A stretch of DNA of 64,000 nucleotides from Andrena cerasifolii (lineage: Eukaryota > Arthropoda > Insecta > Hymenoptera > Andrenidae): the NCBI RefSeq assembly GCF_050908995.1, contig NC_135120.1, positions 18,613,433 through 18,677,432 of the forward strand, written 5' to 3'. The notes beneath the pieces were generated by a model. That model did not search any database and was not told the DNA's origin. It saw only the letters and a list, made by a program, of their open reading frames with translations. Shown here one piece after another: positions 48,687-61,675 of this stretch. Within the stretch, counting starts at the first letter, position 1, and every line of letters begins with the position of its first letter. The position numbers and the translations under genes were made by a program.

Positions 48687-51600
48687 GTAAGTAGCTTAAG
48701 TGTTTTATAATATATTGTACATAGTACGAGGCCCTTGGAATCATGAGATACATTTCAGTTTTTCTCGATTCCCTCGTAAAGCATATTTCCGGATCTGCGA
48801 GTAGCTTACACTGCAACCGATCGATACTGAAAACAGGTAAAGGGCAGAAAGATATTACACGTTTCACATGATCCTCAAGGGAATCGTATTTCACGCGCGA
48901 CGCCTAAGGAAACGTATTTCTCTAAAGCTCACCGACGACATCGTCTCGTTCATTTTCCTACGTAAAACATTTACCACCCCTCCTAAAATTACACGAACTT
49001 TGATTAACTAGAACCACCCCTAATTAGTCTTCCTGAATCATTAGAGTCTCCACAAATACATTATCCGCGCCAACAGACTGTGCCAGCAGCTTTCTTCGCC
49101 GACACAAACGCCTCCGCCGTATGAAAAGTCAAGGGACGCCAATTACCACGAAAACAATAATGGACCACGCCGGTTAAGTACCCGATTCGCGACAAACGCG
49201 CTTCGCCCGGAGTGCCCGCAGGAAATGAGAACCAGACAACCGCTCCTCCCTCTTATCTCCCTCGGATTGCACGCTTTCCGCGGAAATTCCGTGTCGCTCT
49301 GGCCATTATAGAAGTCGTACTTAAATACGCTGCGGCTCTGATTCTTTTGTAGCCGGCTTTCCGTCACTTTGCCCGGCTCGCGAGCCGCGGAACCGCGAAG
49401 GCAGCGAACGGAACACGCTCGTCGAGGGGGACGGTTCGCGACTTTCGCATGGAACTTCCGCTTCCGTCCCCCACCCCCTCACGTCCGCGCGCAATAACGA
49501 CTCTAATCTCCTTACGTTTCCAAGCTGTTTTTGTCGGGGGTTGAGGCCGAACGAAAGCGCTTAGAGCGTTGACCAGTCGGCTATAAGGGACTTACAATTT
49601 ACTTCCAGCGTAAGAGGCTTTATGCGGCGCACTGCGCGTAAAACGTTGCGCTACCAGAGGACTTTACTTAACGTTCATTCCGCTTTACATTTACCGTCCG
49701 CGAGGGAGGGCGGCACGGCGGGGGAGGGGAAAGTAGCGGCGGCTTTATTGCAGGCAACACCTACTTTTCGCGATAGCTCTAACGGACGACCGTCATAATG
49801 GGAAGAAAAGGGACCCGTGACGGTTTTTCTCGCGCTCTGAACGCTGGAATTACGCGATCCGCAGACTGCTCGCGGAATGCCTCTTGGTAAAAGGGTTCTT
49901 ATTCGTCTGGCAAGACGAGTGTCCTTGATTATTGTGGAGGCAGTGATAATAGCGTGCTCGGGCTCGTATTAGGTTCAATGTGATTCGGTGACATTTAGTT
50001 GTTTGCGTCGCAAGGTATCTGTTCCTTTTTTTAAATAAAATTCCTCGCTTATGCTAGTCGCAGAGTGGCGAAAAGAAGTGAAACGATGGAATTGCAATTG
50101 AACTTGTGCATGCTACGAAAGTTCGTAACTTGTGCCGAATATCTACCGCGTCTGACTATAGACGAACCTCTACCACTTCCACTGCCTGTCTCCGTGCCTT
50201 TCACTTGCCTTTGGCACTTTCTCGTGATACAGTCGATAATTTCGATAACCTTCTTGAATGCAAGCTTCGAAAATGTTTGCAAACCCTGCAGAAATGTTCT
50301 CTTTCCTTCGGGAAGACTCAGCACCTTATCGCGATGAAAGTTCTGAACAGGCCACGTTCTAGATGTTAATCGCTATCCGAGTTTTATATCGCCTCGATTA
50401 TTATAATACCGTCTCTCGGAATTTCATCACGATCGGTATCTCGAGCTCGTTCGCGAGGGACGAAGAAGCTTCGGCAGATTTTACGGGCTTCCCATCGAGT
50501 GAATCATCGCGCGCTCTTGGCTAGAACACCCCCGGGACTTTTGAAGGACAATCCAATTTCCAAGGCCGGCTTTACGTTACGAAGATATTGTTTTCAAGGG
50601 GATTCCAGAACGACTGTCTCAAAAGTCTCGATTTCTGACTACTTCGCCCGTGATCCTGCCCTCCTGCGCCCATAAACAATTGTATCCAGTAGGTTCGCTG
50701 GATTCTCCGCTCGCGTCTCAATCGATTCGGCTTTATTCCGCTGGATTCTCGGTCAGTCACGTCGTTTCGCGGGGATTTATTCCTGGCGTATAATTAAATA
50801 TGTCTCTGATGACACATGCGCTACGCATCTGCAAAAATTAATCTCATTTCTCGGATTATCCGCACCGCCACGTGTCCGTGCACCCTGCCGGCTGGAATCA
50901 AACATTTATTCCACTTTTCGCCGGCTTCGCGGCGGTTTAATTGAATATTTTGTCCCGTCACGCATCGGAATTCGTCAGGAAATAATGTCCGAACGCGCAT
51001 ATGCTTGAAATCCCGCGGTTTCGAAATAACTGTCAGCTTTATTAACCATTTCTAGCTCTCCCCGACGTTCATGGTACTTTTCCATTCAGCGCTCACCGTT
51101 TGCCAAAGCTCGGAGGCTCGCTCGTCTTCCCCGCTTCCCCGTCGTCGTTCCCTTTCCAACGAAAATTCGAGACGGTTTCCGCGGTGTGTAAACAATCCTA
51201 AAAGAAATATTTTCTTGTCGCGGTATAAGAAACCTTTTAATTGAACGTCCCTTCTTTCATAAACGCAGGAGAGATTTTTCATTATGTAAATCTTAGAGCG
51301 ACTCCCTTGGGATCCGTTTGCGCCCCGCGGCTACTGGCCTTTTCTTTTCGACGACTGTTGACTGAACACTCCATTTTAGTTCTGGCAACTCATCTTCCCG
51401 CGATAACGAAACATGTCTCGTTGCTGTGGTCAACGGGAGCGGAGCCCGTTTTCACTGTTCGTCGTTTAAACTTGGAATTACTAAGTTTCATACTACCCCA
51501 CAATTACAGGAAAGAAGTTGTTTAATACGAATGCACGTCGTAGCCGGAATAAACTCTTAAGCTTCAGAGACAATGCTTCAACCAACAGTTCACCCACTTT

Positions 51601-54600
51601 AGTAAAGCATTATCATATTTATGAAGGGAAATTACGATACTTGCTCCGTTGGTATGAGAAAACATGAAACGATCTGTACCTATAGACAAGGAAAAAGGAA
51701 CGACAAGGAAAAAGGCAGAAACGATAGACAGACGAGACAGAGGAAATACTTTTCCGATATCTCGAAGGGCGCGTCTTCGATCGCCCCCTAGTCAACCTGA
51801 ATCCACCGCGAAATGCGGCCAGACACTTTCGTCCACATTTTAAGAATACCTACATTCTTGGCCCGTTATTATTCCATCGAAGCTAACCGCTCGAAAACGA
51901 AATCGAATTTTAAGCGCGACTCGATGGAGAAGAAACGTCACGAGCGTTCATTCTGTTTGCGAAGTCCCGGTGAATTTATCGCATCCCCTTGGATTACCGA
52001 CCAAATTGGGGTGCCTGCGAGAGGATAGCGGGGTATCGTTCTCTTTTATAGGGAAAAACATCGGTGAAAATGTTCATGAAGCTCGCAGCTATAAAAGGGG
52101 CAGGGAAATGATTCGATGGCGGCACTGGCGTTCGTTTCATGAAATTAGAAGGTCTCCTTCTTGGCCTCGGTTTCTATACAGTGCCCCCCTAGGTTGCCTC
52201 GATCGATTGGGGCGCGATGTAGCTTGGAAAGTTTAGTGAACGAAAACCGATGACAAGTTCATTGATCTAGGGGAGATCTACGATAAAATGTAAACGATCG
52301 TTGAAAGTCACGTTATCACCAGGTGAAATATAGAGATACTATCATTTTAAATGGGGATACTTTTAGACGAAACTTTTTCGCTTGGAAGGAACGTAGGCTT
52401 TAATGATTCCAAAACCGAAGTCGAAGAAAATCGACCAAATAATCATGAGGGAGAATTACAAATCTCGACGACCGGGGCACGGAACCACTCTCAGAGACGC
52501 TGACAATCGACCTAGCAATCACTGCAGTCAGGTCTACGTCCTCGGTCCTCTGATCTCAAACGAATCTAGCTTCTGAAAGGTCTAGCAATGGTCTCGTTTG
52601 CCTTCAATCGACCGGGTGCTTTGACCTCCCCCGCAGACGGGCGAATGTGGAAATTCTTCTTTGTCATCAATTAAACGGTAATTCCCCCCTTTTCTCCTTT
52701 CGTTTTGTGTTTCCACTTCTATCGATTCGCGCACCTTTCCACGGATCTCACGGCGCGGCGCCGTTCGAGACGCGGCGGATCGGGTTTAAGCGTCTTTCGA
52801 CGTTCGTCGGCGGCATTTAATTGGTGCAATAGCAATGATTGACATAATTACCCGCGTTTTCTTCATTCCCTGTAATTAGGACCGGGCTCGCGTTCGATAC
52901 ACCTTTCATCGCCGCTGCAGAGTTATTCGCACTCTACGTAGATTCAAATACCTACGAATAGAAGAAACGAAAAATGTTTCCGAACCCGCGAGGGTATTTT
53001 CAATTGATAATACCAAACTTTGTAACTTCTGTATGTTTTCCAGTACGATCCGATGCAATTGGAAATCACTCCAAGTACGCGTAAATATTTCCGTGTGTGC
53101 TTATTCCTCCCCGACGTGTCGCGGTTTTTCGATTTCGCCGGGGCAAACAAAATTTACGAATAAATCGTATCGCCGTAACGATATAGCCCCATCCATCCTC
53201 ATCGATTATCGTTGCTTTTAATATCCACCCTCTCATCCGCATGAATCAACAGTGACCTCTCGTGCAGTCAAGCCTGGAATATATTTAACGTCGTGGTTGT
53301 CGAGGATCGTTTTGTCCCGGGGACTGCACGCAATAATATTATTCAAGATCCTGCATGAATCTTTAAATCTCAATAAAGAAAATCTCATTACGAGTCGCCA
53401 GGAAGCTATCATTGAATTCTATTGATTCCCTGCATACAGTGTTCGAAAGAGAAGAAAAACGAAGGAATTTTTTGCTACAAGCGGACACGAAATGTTCGAT
53501 AGCAGGAGCACGCAGGCGCGATACTCGCTAACGATCCAGGATGGCCAGGGCTAATCACGGAGGCAAAGGACGCGGCTCAATATTTAAATTCATCTTCCTC
53601 CAGCGATTCGATCGCGACACGACGGCCCGTAACGAAAGTTAACGAGATGGTGTTAATTAAATCGGACGCGTAGAATCGAGGCTGGCTGGGAAAATTTGAC
53701 AATGGGGACGCGACGCACACACGCTCGCGTCTAGTGCGGCTTCTCTATAGAGGAGCTTACTACAAGAGAGCAGGACGAGCGGATCGTTTGGGCGGGCTGG
53801 CGTCCGCTGGCCGAAGCCCCGATGAATCGATGACCGCTTTTAGTAATGATGTGTACACGGCAGGCCGTCCTCACTCCCGATGGAACGTCGGGGTCAGCCT
53901 AGGACGCCGGTGTACGCGGCTCGCTCGTGTGTAGTGGTAGCCAGAGTTTGCCAAGGGGGACTTATTACATCCCTGGAATTACCATATAAATTATCGCGTG
54001 ATGAACCCGCCGGAGTGCGAAACGGTGCACACGCTCTGGCCTTTGTCGAGGTTTCGGTTATGGTTAATCGGCCACGCCGTTTAATTGACATTCTGCGCCG
54101 CAAAATACCGCCTGTCCCGCACCCCGTGCAATTTTCTTCGTCTCGCGCTGTCACCTACCCGCTCCTCCGTTCGACGCTTTAGAATTTCGGATGAGAGTCC
54201 GTTCGAAGGGCCGCCGTCGAGTCCGCCGCTCTGGATTTACACGAGGAACCATTTCATGAACAAATACGCCCTCGCTATCAGCTCGAGCAACGGGCGCTCG
54301 CTCATTTAGATCTCTCGAGGAAGAATCGAGGAGCATCCATTTGCGACACCGCTCCGCTGCAAACAGTTTCGGGAACCGTCGAGCTTCGAGCCGTCTAAGA
54401 AATCTGGCTCACCGCTCGAAGCATCGGCGAACAGGGATCGATCTCGCTAAGCAACCCCGCGAGCACCCAATCGAGAGCCATTACGCGTTATTGGCTCGGG
54501 CGGTGCGCCGATTGTCGCCGGTAACCCTCGAACGCTATTACCCCGCGGCGTCACGTATCCTCCGCGAGCGTATTCCGCGCGCGACGCGTGCCGCGGCATA

Positions 54601-56308
54601 TGCATAACGTGATCGCGGGGCTCCGCGTATCGCGTACAAAGCAAAATTTAATGGTACACGTAATACGCCTCGAACCGGAGTGGCAGACGCCCGGTAATTA
54701 GCGGATATTCAAATTTTCACGGCGAGGGATCGTCATCGAAGGCGGCTGGCGTACGTTCGCGATAGAGGAACGGTATCAGGTGCTTGCAGGAACGTCGCGG
54801 CGAGATTACAGACAGACATAATTATCCTGCGCGCGGCGACATCGATTTCGGGGCAAGAAGAGAGGTGTCTGACGTTTAAGATCCAAAGTGTGCCCTCTCG
54901 GTTGACGAGCACGAGGGATCTGCGCGATGTCGATGAATATGCAAACCTCCTTCTCGCCCTCTCCAGTCATATCTGGCCGCGAGGCGGGAACTGTAGGGCC
55001 TATGTTTCATGCATTCAGATGCCCTTCTTACGTGCTCCTTGGCCACCGAGCGACTCGCGGAGAGTCACAACGATCATGTCCCCACCGGGACTGTCGAGTT
55101 CGTTAGACGCCGTTTAAAAACTCGCTCCACATCTCTCGCGGAATTCCTGCCACGGCGTGCCATGCAAATCCCACTCAATTCGCGCGAACACCGGGAAACT
55201 CTTAAAGCCTTTTATAGTACGGCTTCCTCTAAGACTGAATTCGTGGTCTGAAAGTCGGAGTGCCACTATATTCCCGTCCGCGGCGAGGTGTTACAGGCCG
55301 ACCTCTCGCGATTGCAGCGTGTACACATCGGATCGCGGAGCAGTGTATGCGTGCCGTACGTACGAGGCTTTTTAACCCCTTTCTAAGAGGCTACGTACGA
55401 CTCCCGCAGACTGATTTATGTTTACGGGTTGCAGGGACTGGAGATGCGATGGAATCCCATGACTGCTTAATATTCTGCTTTTTCGCGGTCCCCAGCGAGC
55501 TGTGCGCTCGCATTGTCACTCGAAGCGTGCTCGATACCATTGAAACTCGATCGAGCCTTTGCTGGCCCCGATTTCCTTGGCTTACCGCTAAAAGCGCGCA
55601 GCCTGACGAAGAATTGTTAAGCTCGTGCTGACAATAAATGCACAGCGGCGTGGGTAGCAGTGGCGCTCGAGGGTTGCGGACAATTGGCTGATATGAAGGA
55701 AACGTGGATCGTCGACGATGCATTCCGGTTGTCTTATGAGGACGACGCGAGGTCGTCGTTGCGAAAGTATCGGAAAACTTTCACGTCCTGGCTCGCCGCC
55801 GTCGAACGGCGCAGGCAACTTCTTGGCAATAATATACACGTGTCACCCACCTCAATAATAAGAATAACTTTTTCCCTAATGCCTGTGCTCGTCTTGACGT
55901 CGGTTCTGTCCAACGAATCCTCCCGCCAGCCCCACGGCTCCCCGCCCCGGCGTTCAATTACGATTCTCGAGTTCCTCTCGTGCGTGAAATATGACGCTCT
56001 TGCCTGGCCGAGCAAACAACCTCGCGATGACTCTAATTTCCTGGATAAAAATAAGGGGCAGGGGACGGATGTAAGCGGAGTCGTTTCGCGTGCTCTCGTG
56101 TTCCCGGAAATATATTAATGGGGTGCAAGTATGCAGCCATAAAAGCAAATTGTTGTAAAGGAACGCGCACAGAGTGTCCCACCTAACCCAAGTTTTGATT
56201 AATACGAGGAAATGTCTTTAAAATCAGTGACGACATCGATAAAAGGGCTGCTTTGAGAGATGTTTTGGACATTCCAGGGTCAACGTTATTTCTTTCAACG
56301 GAACGTTC
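48687..56308. other. Probable intron between the 59-nt and 249-nt exons
   Basis: A long GC-mixed stretch with CpG-rich patches (49380-49760, 53700-54900). It contains a good but isolated acceptor-like TGTATGTTTTCCAG at 53035, followed by a 39-codon frame whose phase does not fit the neighbouring exons, and a TATAAAAGGGG box near 52090. No exon or RNA gene is supported. Confidence 0.4.
52090..52097 (+). promoter_or_regulatory. Isolated TATA-box-like sequence
   Basis: TATAAAAGGGG in the context CAGCTATAAAAGGGGCAGGG matches a strong core-promoter TATA box. No recognisable initiator or downstream first exon was found, so it may be chance. Confidence 0.2.
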
Positions 56309-57111
56309 TAGGGTAAACTATACAATGATTGGCACCCTAAGCTGAAATCCGAATTGGAATGCCTATATTTTTTTGTGAAATTTTTATATGGTCTTCATTT
56401 TCAGTTATTATAATAATAATAATAATAATACGTTTATTAACGGAAGCCCTTTGATACATAAGTGAGAAAAAGAACAAAAATAATTAGGTGAGCACAACGA
56501 AGCGAGCATAAGTAACATTGAATAGAGGACGCCTGAAAGAAAAAATCACAGCAACAGTCAGCTGTTGACGATTTTGAAGATTGATTGTTTAAACGAGTTT
56601 AACGAACAGTCAAAAAGGTCAATCATACCGGAATAATTATTAACACGAGAGGCAATACGATTAATAGCTTTGAAATTATTAATAATTATGGATTTCTCAT
56701 TAAAATGCAACTTCTTGAGTACGTATTAAGTCTTTTATTTTAAAAATATTCAATAAAAACACAAAATAGGCATAAAAGTAAAATCATTGGCACCCTAAAT
56801 GTAGTTAAAAACGAAGTTTGAAGTGTTTAAACAGACTATTTCATTCACTATTAAATGCCTACAACACTTAATAAATCTATATTTCAATCAAAAATAGAAG
56901 ATTAAAATAGTAAATTAAAATTTATGGATGTTTTTCTATTTTTTTTTATGCAAAATGTGTAGTTCACCTACTGGACTTTGCAGTGTTGTAGTGGAAGAAA
57001 AATAAGAAATTGTAAAAATGTACTTTCTAAGCTTGTACTTCTTAATATTTGCCTTTTTAATCAGGAGTGCCAGTGATTAGCGCAGTGCCAGCATTAGTGC
57101 AGTTTACCCTA
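56309..57111 (+). mobile_element. TIR element with repeated TTGGCACC/GTGCCAG motif
   Basis: The left end is TAGGGTAAACTATACAATGA then TTGGCACCCTAA. The right end, GCAGTTTACCCTA, is inverted with TA at both edges. The right side carries GAGTGCCAGTGATTAGC and CAGTGCCAGCATTAG in tandem, and an internal CATTGGCACCCTAA lies near 56786. The first 30 bp closely resemble the end of 2187-2920, suggesting sister families. The interior is AT-rich and non-coding, with a (TAA)n run. Confidence 0.86.
56406..56431. repeat. (TAA)n microsatellite
   Basis: About eight tandem TAA/ATA units inside the transposon at 56309-57111. Confidence 0.93.
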
Positions 57112-60090
57112 TATTCCACGAGAACGACGACATCCAGCAGCGAGTTTCTCTAAAAAAATATTGTCATGATAGTTAAAAGTGTGTCATGCCAGCCTTTTCA
57201 TAAAGGAACGGATACTCCTGTTTTATAAGGCCCAGCGTTTTACGCCGCGAAAGAATGCAGGGTAACGTGGAGCATGGTCCCTATAGTCAGCAGCTCCGAG
57301 ACAGGCTTTCTTCCACGTGGAACTTTTTATATTGTACAAGACTGTCACATTATCGGCCGTTAATGCCACGTGTTAGAAGTTATAGCAATAAGAGTGCCCT
57401 ATGGTTCGGTACTCCGCGTTTATAGGCTCTTATGGAAGTGTTCTATTAAAATGGTGGATGCTATTCTTAATACGTGAAACGGAACGACAGGGGGTCGGAG
57501 ACGGGATCGTAAACGACGGAACATAAACCACCCTGTTTGCCATATTGTTGTCTACTTTCCTCCGCGAGATGACAACTGTGCCCTTGCGCGGAGCAAAGAT
57601 TTTACCCTCTTCTACGCTCATCCTGGAATCAACCACCACGAAAATCACGTCTTCTTCTCCCTTAATGTTCCGGCTTGGAGTGGGGTAATTCGAGCGTCCC
57701 CCTTCGGAGGCGTGCCCCGTTCGAGTGCGTTCGCTGATTCTTCGTTAACCCGGCCGAGCGGCGAGTTTTCCGATTCACTTACGGTTTGACAAGTCTCCCA
57801 CGTCCTCGACTTGTTTACACGCGAACGAAGGAGGAGCCGAGGGTTCCGGCGAAACAAAACATCCCAGAAGCACCCTCTCGTCTGTAGAGGATGCGACCTG
57901 TTAGCCGCTATTGAGGCAAGTGAGAAAAGTGGCTCTGAGAGGTGCCCGGCGATGCATAAGGGCACGTTTCCAGAGGAGACGGCTTATCCCTCACCGACTT
58001 CCCGGCGTGGTGGGAAATTTATTAACGGTAACGCCCAACGCCGCTGGATATTCCTCTACAAATTTCGTTGCGTCCTCGCCGAATCGTGACTGGCGCGGTA
58101 CGTTTCGTAACGCAGCGGTGTGCGGTATCGTTCGCGTTTCGGTAAGCCTCTAACGAACAGGAACTTCGCTCGCTCTTAATTTCCACGCGGCACCCAGTTC
58201 CCACGCCACTCGTTCGTTCGCTACCCCCGCCGCTAAAATCGTTCGACGCTGTTCGAGGATTTTTAAACGAACCCTCCCCCGCCTCCTGAATATTTATTTG
58301 CTTCCGCGTGGAAGACATTGACCCCCGAGCTCGGGCGTTTGCAATTGAAACGACTGTTTCTGGAGCGTGTAAAATTTCAGGCGGGACCACTGGATCGCGA
58401 TGCCGGAGCGGAGTGTTTTTGCTCGTCGGGGAACGCCGAGTTCGGCGCTGGCTGCTTGTATGAAAAGTGCCGACCCGCGTCGAATTTGAATACTCGCGTG
58501 AAATGTGTAGCGCCTGGGCTTTATTCGCGTTGGTTACTGCACAAAGGGCTGTCCGTGGCGCGGCACGCGTTTGGCAGATCATTTTCAATCAAAGCGGCAC
58601 CGATTCCCTTCCGAAATCGTCCATTAATTCGCAACGTTTTCGCCTGAATACTCCGAAAAAGTAATGTTTTGCGAACACAATGCATCGAGTGGTCTTAGGC
58701 ACCACAGAGTGATCACAGAGTCATCTGGATTCGACGGCTGTGAAAACGAAGTTGTAAAGGTGGTAGCGATTTGGAACTGAAATTTCATAGTCCAAAGAGC
58801 AGCGAGTGATCTTAAGGCGGTCGATCAGCCTGCTCGGATCGTACACCCGAGCATCAATCAGCTGTCTCTGCAATCAACGGCGAGCTACTCACCGCGAGGA
58901 CGTCTCCATGGGAATTTCAAGAGGCATCCGCCACTCGATTATCTGATCCGGTACACGCTCAAGATGTTATTGATCTTGGGAAACTTGGTTCCCCATGACG
59001 ACCACGGACCGAGTAATCGAATACACGGAACGATGCGAACTCTTTGGATCCTGGAGCAGGAAATGCTAATGTAGCGAGAAAACGAGTCGAGTAGACGCGA
59101 CGCGTAGATAGAAACGAACAAATAAAACGCAGCTTTCCATGGTCGCGGAGCTGCGTAGAGTCTGTGACGAGCAAGCGAATATCGCGAGCTGGGAATTGGG
59201 AGGAATGTGCTGTTGACTGGAAAGCGATATTTGGGTAAATTCATGAATATCCGTTATCTCTTTCATAGATCGGAATTCCTAGCGATACGCACAAAACACA
59301 GGCTGTGGTCCAGACGTAAACACGTCTGCCTGTGTCGATACGCGAATTATCCACGTTCAATATCGGCGAGTATCGGGGCTTGCAATTCGATTTCATTCGA
59401 CCTCCAATGACTCCCATCGGCGGCCGTGAATGGTTAATGAGCCTGCGTTGTTTGATGTTCAAGTGTTATCGGGTTTCGGTGTATCGGAGGCTTCCATTAT
59501 CTAGCGTTTTTTATATGAATAAAATCCACGGCACGAAGTATGCGCTTTCACAAATCGCGGGTCAGGATTCTATGCCAGTGGAAGTGCGTCAGCGTCACAG
59601 GATATGTCGCAGTGGCGATTCAGAAGGTATAAATCGATCGTAATATTGAATTTGATAAAATTGTTCCGTGTAATAGATTTATTTAAACGTCGGTAACCTG
59701 TCCCAGTGTTCGCACCGTTGCACATTGTTTACGAATTAAATTTCCCACCGCTTTTTACCACGGTGATTGTTACTTTGAACGCTGATAGCAGCTCGTTGAA
59801 TTATTTCGACCGTTACTTGATTAAATTGTTCCCGTAACAGAACAGCCAGGACTGACAATTTAAACCAATCAGGAATCCTGCTTTTCAAGCGTGCAGCACC
59901 GAAATGTTTGCCCAGTAAAATGGACTGCTTTTCCTAATAACGAGGGATTTGCTGCTATTTCGAATTGAAGTAGATACCTGAGAAGGTCAGGGTTATACGA
60001 ACGCGTACGTTATCTCTCTGGCTTTTACCTTTTGGGTGCATATGTACGTAGCCACGGGTGGCTAATGAAATTCCCCTGATTTTGTCGCAG
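57112..60090. other. Probable intron before the 249-nt exon
   Basis: GC-mixed sequence. A 188-codon minus frame (58022-58588) is opposed by plus frames and has no domain. The interval ends in the acceptor CCCCTGATTTTGTCGCAG. Confidence 0.45.
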
Positions 60091-60339
60091 ATGCTGCAGT
60101 GATGGACGGCGAGGGCACCCTGGGCCACGGCCACGGAAACGGGGGCCGTGGGCTGCGCCGTCAACGGTCCCTGGAATGGCGTGAAAGGCGCGGTTACGGA
60201 CCCAGTGCCCAGTCGAGCAGCGACGACGAGGAAAACAACACCCGTCACGCCGTCGGTGCCGCTTCCGCTTCGTCCGCTGGCAGAGGTGCCCGAAGTCCAG
60301 GCCAGGTTTTCGCCTCCCTCCTGGCGCAGCAGTATGGAA
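60091..60339 (+). CDS. Candidate 249-nt exon, Gly/Ser/Arg-rich segment
   Basis: Bounded by the acceptor ATTTTGTCGCAG and the donor GTGAGT at 60340. The length is 83 codons exactly, with phase 1 at both ends, so it could be skipped without a frameshift. After two bases it reads AAVMDGEG and continues with a His/Gly stretch (LGHGHGNGG), a basic motif RRQRSLEW with Arg at -3 of the Ser, an acidic patch SSSDDEENN, an Ala/Ser run, and ends VFASLLAQQYG. Codons are GC-rich. No fold, signal peptide or membrane segment is seen, so this is probably a disordered regulatory segment. The internal ATG at 60102 could start an isoform if this is a first coding exon. Its entry phase accepts the 59-nt exon (T plus AT, Tyr). 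Family unknown. Confidence 0.72.
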
Positions 60340-60689
60340 GTGAGTGATGATATAATTGATGTTTGATACCTTGATCGAGAGCCTGCTACCTTGCGCTAGA
60401 TGTACGAGGAAAACTTTCCAGCCCGCGCTGGATCGAATCATGCTTGCAGGGGAAAGAATAGACGTTTGATAGGAGTTGCCTATCCACGCCTGCCGAGGGT
60501 GAATATATCGCGGGACCGAGGAATTATGTATTTTGGGGTGGAGTGGTGTATTTGCTTTGGCTTCTTATTAAGTGGGAATTCAGTTTCCTTCGCGCTAAGG
60601 GCGGATCTCTTCTTGGCACTGAGGGGAGTCTAATAAGTAGACATCTGTTTCTATTACCATCAGCGAGAGTAGATAAAATCTGCCAAAGT
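60340..60689. other. Start of the intron after the 249-nt exon
   Basis: Mixed sequence from the donor GTGAGTGATG to the edge of the repeat at about 60690. Nothing else is recognised. Confidence 0.5.
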
Positions 60690-61266
60690 ATACCATAAAA
60701 AAATTTAAAAAATTAAAAAAATTACGCCAAGTACATGAAATCAAATAAATCGCAAAAGAAGAGAAGGTAATAATAATTAGAATATAAAAAAGATGTGAAA
60801 TCAAAATGAGCTGCAAGTACATAAAGGTGCTTTCCAACTGCGCTTAAGATGACACAATTACGTATACACAGCTAAAATGCTGTGTTCATACATTCCATTA
60901 CCCATATCGCGGACATTTTAATAATGCGAAGATAAAATGTAACATCTAGAAATTTGCCTAGATGTCCGCGGCCTGGAAATCAAATACTTGGCGTGGCCAG
61001 GTTAGGTCAAGGTGTCGACGAGTAAGAATTATTTAAAAACGCAAAATAATGAAAGCGTACTTGTGTGGTCAGAGTTTTAAAGTGACAAATTATCTGAAAG
61101 CCTGGGAAGGGACGGTATGTGTATTGATGATCTGAGAATACCTTCATTATTTTGATTTCACATTTTTTTTTTATATTCTAATTATTATTATCTTCTATTC
61201 TTTTGCGATTTATTTGATTTCATGTACTTGGCGTAATTTCTTTACTTTTTTTAAGTTTTTTTATGG
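60690..61266 (-). mobile_element. TIR element, composite repeat copy B (Y and X blocks)
   Basis: Inverted termini of about 110 bp. The left is CCATAAAAAAATTT then TTACGCCAAGTACATGAAAT. The right is ATTTCATGTACTTGGCGTAA then AAGTTTTTTTATGG. The segment 60690-61008 is the inverse of 42176-42490 (block Y). The segment 61013-61141 matches 42041-42175 directly (block X). This copy has both termini, whereas copy A keeps only one. No open frame of transposase length is present. A clear target duplication was not found. Confidence 0.75.
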
Positions 61267-61554
61267 AGATCTCAATTCTTTTTACAAAGATAATTTGCAT
61301 AGGGAATGACTTCAGATAATTTTTAATATTATAACGTACAAATTATCACAGGACAGAATTAAGGATAAATCCAATCACAGCATCATTTTACGCTTCGATT
61401 ATCTATATATACATAAAATTCTCAGTTTAGTTACAAATAAAAAACAGTTTGATGATATTCAAACATGTCGCAATTCTAATATCGGCAACTTACCGTGTGT
61501 TTGAGACTGCATTTTGGTTGCAATTCAATGGTACAGCGATACATATTTGTATAA

Positions 61555-61675
61555 ATAAGTTTCAGGTTAGGGTGGAATAGCCGTGCGACGAGTAAATGAT
61601 AGCGGTAGCGACAGTCGACATATACAGGGTGTCTTTCATGTACTTGGCGTCGAGACGCTACCGCGTCTCTAGATA
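61555..61675 (-). repeat. Inverted copy of the head block with terminal hairpin
   Basis: This is the complement of 41767-41889 with few changes. It contains GTCTTTCATGTACTTGGCGT and then the hairpin GAGACGCTACCGCGTCTC directly followed by TAGAT. Similarity stops at CTAGAT in both copies, which marks a real element edge. The hairpin next to CTAG recalls Helitron 3' ends, but the hairpin overlaps the CTAG instead of standing off it, so that assignment is weak. Confidence 0.7.

Noticed and set aside
53036..53161. Possible exon after the acceptor TGTATGTTTTCCAG
   Set aside because: The 39-codon frame fits only phase 0, there is no donor, and it does not match the outgoing phase 1 of the exon at 48628. 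It could at best be a separate terminal exon.
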